From assembly GCA_003649695.1 (NCBI GenBank), contig QMSR01000043.1, positions 1-7,345 of the forward strand: 7,345 nucleotides of DNA. Reading direction: 5' to 3'. Positions 4,053-7,345 of this stretch are shown one piece after another; position 1 is the first letter of the stretch; each line of letters starts with the position of its first letter. A program made the position numbers and the translations under genes. The DNA is from Thermoplasmata archaeon. Its GTDB lineage: Archaea > Thermoplasmatota > Thermoplasmata > Thermoplasmatales > B87-G9. Below the pieces are notes generated by a model that was given only the letters and a program-made list of their open reading frames with translations, searched no databases and was not told where the DNA came from.

Positions 4053-4347
4053 CTTTTTGAAGTGTGTTAAAGAGGGTGGAAGGGTGAGGACGATTAAACC
4101 TCGTCCTGATGTCTACATCCACATCTGCTACCCAAAAGGAGGAGGTAAACCCGTGGCAGGCGAAGTTCATCACTTAACAAAAAGTGGAATTGGAGTAGGA
4201 GGGAGACCAAGAAGAGGAAGACCAAAAACAGAAGCCGAGAGAAGGGCAACGCACCGTCTCCTTCACGGGACGAGTAAGCTCCCACCGAGAGGGACGGGTT
4301 TAAAGAAGAGAGGTTACTTAGCAAGACTTTTAAAAAGGGGGAAATGA
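4042..4347 (+). CDS. Small highly basic protein with AT-hook-like GRPRRGRP segment
   Basis: ATG 4042 has an excellent GGAGGAGGTG (4028-4037). The 101-aa product has a likely beta-rich N-terminal half, with RTIKPRPDVYIHICYP (16-31) and PVAGEVHHL (37-45). A strongly basic stretch follows, GGRPRRGRPKTEAERRATHR (53-72), and then LPPRGTGL (80-87). GRPRRGRP resembles an AT-hook, which binds the minor groove of AT-rich DNA. The GRPKTEAER and LPPRGTG words recur in small phage proteins as far as I recall, but I know of no proven function. The last eleven residues, GYLARLLKRGK, are shared with the next protein. The stop TGA overlaps the next ATG. DNA condensation or head-assembly roles are plausible inferences. 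Confidence 0.75.
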   Translation: MPASFLKCVKEGGRVRTIKPRPDVYIHICYPKGGGKPVAGEVHHLTKSGIGVGGRPRRGRPKTEAERRATHRLLHGTSKLPPRGTGLKKRGYLARLLKRGK

Positions 4348-4580
4348 TGGGAAGTTTAAGGAAGTTAAAACCAAGAGGAAGAAGAGGAGTAGTTGCGGTA
4401 AAGAGGTTGGGAAGAACTTATAGGACAGGAAAGTTTGAGGAGATAGCAAGGAAAGCGGCTAAAAGGTATGGGAGTAAAGAAGCAGGGAGAAGAGTTGCTG
4501 CTGCGGTTTACTGGGCAAAAGTTAGAAAGAGGCAAAGAGGTGGTTACTTAGCGAAAGCTTTAAAGAGGAGTGGAAAGTGA
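4344..4580 (+). CDS. Small highly basic protein, tail shared with its neighbour
   Basis: Two adjacent ATGs (4344 and 4347) can start this frame. The first overlaps the previous TGA as ATGA, and AAGGGGG lies just upstream. The 78-aa product has a basic N-terminus, RKLKPRGRRGVVAVKRLGR. A helical segment, KFEEIARKAAKRYGSKEAGR (30-49), is followed by RVAAAVYWAKVRKRQ (50-64). This pattern of an SKE or SKK word plus AAAVYW before a basic tail occurs in small phage proteins of unknown role. The last thirteen residues, GGYLAKALKRSGK (66-78), match the tail of the upstream basic protein. Its stop overlaps the portal GTG start. It may bind DNA or head proteins, and a remote link to internal or packaged proteins is speculative. 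Confidence 0.75.
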   Translation: MMGSLRKLKPRGRRGVVAVKRLGRTYRTGKFEEIARKAAKRYGSKEAGRRVAAAVYWAKVRKRQRGGYLAKALKRSGK

Positions 4581-6307
4581 GAGCAGAAATTGAGAAGTGG
4601 AGAGCGTTGGTTGAACAGGGAATTAGGTATCGCGAGAAATATGGGTGGAGTAAAAGGTGGCATAGTTATCGCAACTACGCAAGGGGAATTTTCCCTGGCT
4701 ACGACTCAAGTAGTGATGGTATACTCCCTTACAACCTCGTCTACACAATGCTAAGAGTTTTAGTTCCCAACGTCTACTTCCGAAACCCCTTTATCAACAT
4801 CACTCCACGTCTACGTCCCAACCTCGAAATAAGTGCGAAAGTAGTGGAAAGCTTAGACAACTGGCTAATATCCGAACTCGATATAAAAAGCACAATAAAA
4901 TCCGCAATCCACGACTGCTTCTTCACCAATAGAGGCATAATTAAACTTGGCTACGACAGCCTCTTCGGATTTAGCAAAGACTTCACTTTAGACTTAATAG
5001 GAATGGGAAGTGTAACTTACACCCAATTAGATAAGAAGGGAAGAAGGCTTGAATACAACATCAACGTCAAACCAGGAATGCCTTGGGCAGTCCGTGTCCT
5101 TCCCGACTACATCGTAGTCCCTTTTGGAGTTAAAACCCTCGATGAGTGTCCTTGGATAGACCACATCATCATCCGCCCCCTCGAAGATGTCAAAGCAGAC
5201 CCTAAATACAAATACACCCGCGATTTAGAAGGCACTCATATGGAACTTCTCTACAAAGACCCCCAGCGAGCAGACTTCTACCGAGAACTAAGTAAAGAGG
5301 TTGATTTGGTGGAGTTACACGAGATTAGAGACTTAAGGGAAGGTAGAATTAAAGTCTTTGTTCCTGGTTACGATAAATGGTTAAGAGATGAAGAAGACAT
5401 CTTACAAATAGAAGGTTTACCCTTTGTGAGTTTTACCTTCAATGAAGATAGTGAATACTTCTGGGGAGCAAGCGACGTCCAAATAATCGAACCTCAACAA
5501 CTCGAGATGAATGAAGCTAGAACCCAAGCAATGCTTCATAGGAGGTTGGCACTAGTGAAGTTTTTAGTGCAAGAAGGTGGGATGTCGACGGATGAGGTGG
5601 ATAAGATGTTGAAAGAGACGGTTGGTCCTGTAGCTTTCGTAAAGGGAATTCCCAACCAAGTAGTCCAAATGCTCCAACCCCACATCCCTCCCGACTTAGT
5701 TCAATGGGTTGAAGTGATAAGAAGTGATGTTAGAGAGATAATGGGGATAGGTAAAATGCAAGCGGGAGAGGTTGTAGGAGGGAGGAAAACTGCGACTGAA
5801 GCCCAAATTGTTCAGCTCGCTCATCAATTAAGAATGGATGAAAGAAGGGATATAGTAGCGGATGCGTTGGTGAAAGTGATAAGGAAGATAAACCAGATAA
5901 TTTTTGACAGATGGGACGACAAAAGAGTAGCCGAAGTAGTTGGTTATGACGCTGCTAAGTATTGGGTTGAGTTCACTAAGAGAGATATTGTGGGGGAATA
6001 TAATTATAGAGTGGATGTTGAAAGTATGACACCAATTACTAAAGCCTTAAAGAAAAGAGAAATTGTCCAAATAATTCAAGCTATCGGTAAACACCCCCGT
6101 GCAAATGTCGACTACCTCTTAAGAATGCTTCTCAGGGAGTTTGAGTGGGTAGACGCCTTAAAACTTCTACCTCCAGCTCAAGAAACCCAACTTCAACCAA
6201 TGCCTTTCGGACAATTCGCTCAACTCCAAACCCGTCTTCTTCAAAATCCTGAGGTTTTGCAGGAAAGAGCGAAAAGGAATGCTGAAGTGATAGGAGGTGC
6301 GTTATAA
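4577..6307 (+). CDS. Portal protein (head-tail connector, P22-like)
   Basis: The portal forms a dodecameric ring at one capsid vertex through which TerL pumps DNA. It nucleates head assembly with the scaffold. The 576-aa protein shows the usual order. The N-terminal helical region includes RNYARGIFPGYDSSSDGILP (32-51). The wing region contains YTMLRVLVPNVYFRNPFINI (56-75) and LPDYIVVPFG (175-184). A segment LPFVSFTFNEDSEYFWGASD (281-300) leads into the stem helix with QLEMNEARTQAMLHRRLALV (308-327). The crown region has GGRKTATEAQIVQLAHQLR (401-419). The C-terminus is Gln- and Pro-rich (531-560). GTG 4577 overlaps the previous stop and has AGGAG at 4566-4570. Composition alternates within the gene between C-rich and C-poor blocks. 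The exact portal family needs a profile search. Confidence 0.9.
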   Translation: MRAEIEKWRALVEQGIRYREKYGWSKRWHSYRNYARGIFPGYDSSSDGILPYNLVYTMLRVLVPNVYFRNPFINITPRLRPNLEISAKVVESLDNWLISELDIKSTIKSAIHDCFFTNRGIIKLGYDSLFGFSKDFTLDLIGMGSVTYTQLDKKGRRLEYNINVKPGMPWAVRVLPDYIVVPFGVKTLDECPWIDHIIIRPLEDVKADPKYKYTRDLEGTHMELLYKDPQRADFYRELSKEVDLVELHEIRDLREGRIKVFVPGYDKWLRDEEDILQIEGLPFVSFTFNEDSEYFWGASDVQIIEPQQLEMNEARTQAMLHRRLALVKFLVQEGGMSTDEVDKMLKETVGPVAFVKGIPNQVVQMLQPHIPPDLVQWVEVIRSDVREIMGIGKMQAGEVVGGRKTATEAQIVQLAHQLRMDERRDIVADALVKVIRKINQIIFDRWDDKRVAEVVGYDAAKYWVEFTKRDIVGEYNYRVDVESMTPITKALKKREIVQIIQAIGKHPRANVDYLLRMLLREFEWVDALKLLPPAQETQLQPMPFGQFAQLQTRLLQNPEVLQERAKRNAEVIGGAL

Positions 6308-6570
6308 TGCCTCTCTACGCTTATAAATGTGAGGAGTGTGAAAATGAGTGGGAAGAGTTTAAAAAGGTGGACGAAAGACTTAATACTAAGTGTCCCAAGT
6401 GTGGAGGCAAGTGTAAAATTGATTTTTCCAAGTTCGGCACCAGAAACATTATGTTCTTCACACCTTGGACATACGAAGACTTGGACGTCTACCCCATCCA
6501 CATCACAAGTAAGAAGCAACTTAAGAGGGAATGCGAGAAAAGGGGATTGAAAGCGGCGAGGTTAATGTAA
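6307..6570 (+). CDS. FmdB-type zinc-ribbon protein
   Basis: ATG 6307 shares one base with the portal stop (TAATG) and has a strong AGGAGGTG (6292-6299). The 87-aa product opens MPLYAYKCEECENEWEEFKK and carries four zinc-ligand cysteines in two CxxC pairs (C8, C11; C29, C32), the classic FmdB/Zn-ribbon layout. The C-terminal half, FFTPWTYEDLDVYPIHITSK (50-69) then KQLKRECEKRGLKAARLM, is the extension typical of phage versions. Such proteins commonly sit between portal and scaffold genes. Their role is unproven; nucleic-acid or protein binding is assumed from the zinc ribbon. The gene looks intact. A separate frame at 6329-6550 is only a shadow of it. Confidence 0.88.
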   Translation: MPLYAYKCEECENEWEEFKKVDERLNTKCPKCGGKCKIDFSKFGTRNIMFFTPWTYEDLDVYPIHITSKKQLKRECEKRGLKAARLM

Positions 6571-6585
6571 GAAAGGAGGTGCGAA

Positions 6586-6777
6586 GTGCCAGAGATTGTT
6601 AATAAGGTGGAAGAGAAAGTGAAAGGGAAGATAGTGGTTGAGTTTTATGAGGGGAAACTCCCAAAGATTGAGTTTGAAGGGAATATAGTTGGAGCGGATA
6701 TGAACTTGTTGTGGAGAGGTTTAACCAGGGGTTATAGACAGTGGAAGGCTAATCTTTTAAAGAAGAAGGAGGTTTAA
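6586..6777 (+). CDS. Hypothetical 63-aa phage protein between zinc-ribbon and scaffold genes
   Basis: GTG 6586 has a strong AAAGGAGGTG (6572-6581). The product starts MPEIVNKVEEKVKGKIVVEF. It has a beta-rich first half with GKIVVEFYEGKLPKIEFEGN (14-33) and a helical, aromatic and basic second half, LLWRGLTRGYRQWKANLLKK (41-60). The segment GKIVVEFYEG resembles GKLIINFCEG in the 58-aa ORF at 939. The FEG then RGLxxxYRxWK pattern recalls small proteins in this slot of other phage head operons, but I cannot name a family. It ends one base before the scaffold ATG, so the two are translationally linked. A helper role in prohead assembly is only positional inference. Confidence 0.72.
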   Translation: MPEIVNKVEEKVKGKIVVEFYEGKLPKIEFEGNIVGADMNLLWRGLTRGYRQWKANLLKKKEV

Positions 6778-6778
6778 A

Positions 6779-7345
6779 ATGGCAGAGCACGAAGGCTTAC
6801 CCAATCAAAACCAAGGTGGCGAAGGTCAAGGAGGGCAAAACTTGGAGCAGTTGCAGTCTCAGTTACAAGAGCTGCAAAATACTGTGAAGAGTTTGCACGA
6901 GGCGAAGTCTCAGTTAGAAGCGAAGTTGGAGGAATACGAGAGTGAACTCCTCAGCGACGAATACTTAGAGTGGAAAGAGAGAGGAAAAGGGGAGCCAAGT
7001 GGGAAAGAGGAGGAAGAGGAAATTGACCTCGACACAGCTTCTGCAAAAGACATTATTAAGTATGTAGAGAAGAAGTATAAAGGAGATTTAGAGAGTGCAA
7101 TTGAAGAAATTAGCGGGAAGCTGGATGAAACAGAAGAAAGAGTAGGGTTAGCGCTGGCCCGAATAGATATTGAATTGACAGCGCTTAAACATCCAGACTT
7201 CTGGGAGTATAAAGATAGAATGCAGAAGCTAGCTGAAGAAAACCCGACTTGGTCGGCAGAGAAGTGTTATAAGCAAGCTAAACTTGGAGCTAAGATGGAA
7301 GAGGAAGAGAGGAAGAAAGAGGAAGAGAAAAAAGCTGAGGAGGAG
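6779..7345 (+). CDS. Scaffold-like protein, 3' end cut by the window
   Basis: ATG 6779 has AAGGAGG at 6766-6772, and the frame stays open to the window edge (189 codons seen). The product starts with a Gly/Gln-rich disordered tract, MAEHEGLPNQNQGGEGQGGQ. A coiled coil follows, LEQLQSQLQELQNTVKSLHE and onward (22-58). An acidic linker (71-86) leads to a second helical region (about 90-130). Next is HPDFWEYKDRMQKLAEENPT (138-157), a pattern common in phage scaffolding proteins, and then a Glu/Lys-rich tail. High charge, coiled coils, low aromatic content and the position after portal and zinc-ribbon genes all fit a scaffold that guides coat assembly and is lost before maturation. The major capsid gene would be expected next. 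A capsid-protein fusion beyond the edge cannot be excluded. Confidence 0.8.
   Translation, partial: MAEHEGLPNQNQGGEGQGGQNLEQLQSQLQELQNTVKSLHEAKSQLEAKLEEYESELLSDEYLEWKERGKGEPSGKEEEEEIDLDTASAKDIIKYVEKKYKGDLESAIEEISGKLDETEERVGLALARIDIELTALKHPDFWEYKDRMQKLAEENPTWSAEKCYKQAKLGAKMEEEERKKEEEKKAEEE

Noticed and set aside
6329..6550. Plus-strand ORF of 73 codons inside the zinc-ribbon gene
   Set aside because: It is an alternative frame of a clear FmdB-type gene with conserved cysteine pairs; the product is low-complexity in Ser, Lys and Arg.

Overview
The window looks like the packaging and head-assembly end of a tailed bacteriophage (or prophage) genome. It is recognisable from a terminase small subunit, a terminase large subunit, a P22-like portal, an FmdB-type zinc-ribbon protein and the start of a scaffold-like protein, all on the + strand. 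The host is a bacterium: there are two near-perfect sigma-70 promoters (TTGACA/TATAAT with 16-17 bp spacers), strong AGGAGG ribosome binding sites and a textbook rho-independent terminator. Arginine is coded almost only by AGA/AGG, and the proteins are rich in Lys, Glu and Arg. This suggests, but does not prove, a thermophilic host.

Region 1 (1-392) has no gene. It holds about ten copies of an 8-bp word, GTTATGGA, in + orientation on the left and inverted on the right. They flank an AT-rich stem-loop and a poly-G tract. This architecture fits a replication origin or a site bound by a multimeric phage protein, including a packaging site. Region 2 (393-670) is a complete one-gene transcription unit: perfect promoter, a 52-codon gene of unknown function, and a 14-bp terminator hairpin. 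Region 3 (671-938) has a C-rich patch, then phased CCCAAAATTTTT repeats upstream of a second strong promoter. One further copy of the repeat lies between its -35 and -10 boxes.

Region 4 (939-1388) carries two small unknown ORFs. Between them is an attenuator-like RNA leader in which an anti-terminator and a terminator hairpin compete for the same bases. If this works as drawn, it would control entry of transcription from the second promoter into the packaging operon.

Region 5 (1369-7345) is one tightly packed operon with no internal promoter or terminator that I can see. Its order is terS, terL, a small beta-rich putative virion protein, two small unknown genes, two small very basic proteins that share a C-terminal tail, portal, zinc-ribbon protein, a small conserved-looking protein, and a scaffold-like protein cut by the window edge. 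Most junctions overlap by 1-20 nt or are separated by a few bases, as expected for translationally coupled genes. TerS and TerL would recognise and pump DNA through the portal into a prohead built on the scaffold. The major capsid gene probably follows just beyond the window.

The most interesting material is non-coding: the iteron-like array, the operator-like phased repeats and the putative attenuator. The paired tails of the two basic proteins and the sharp changes in G/C strand bias along the operon also deserve attention.
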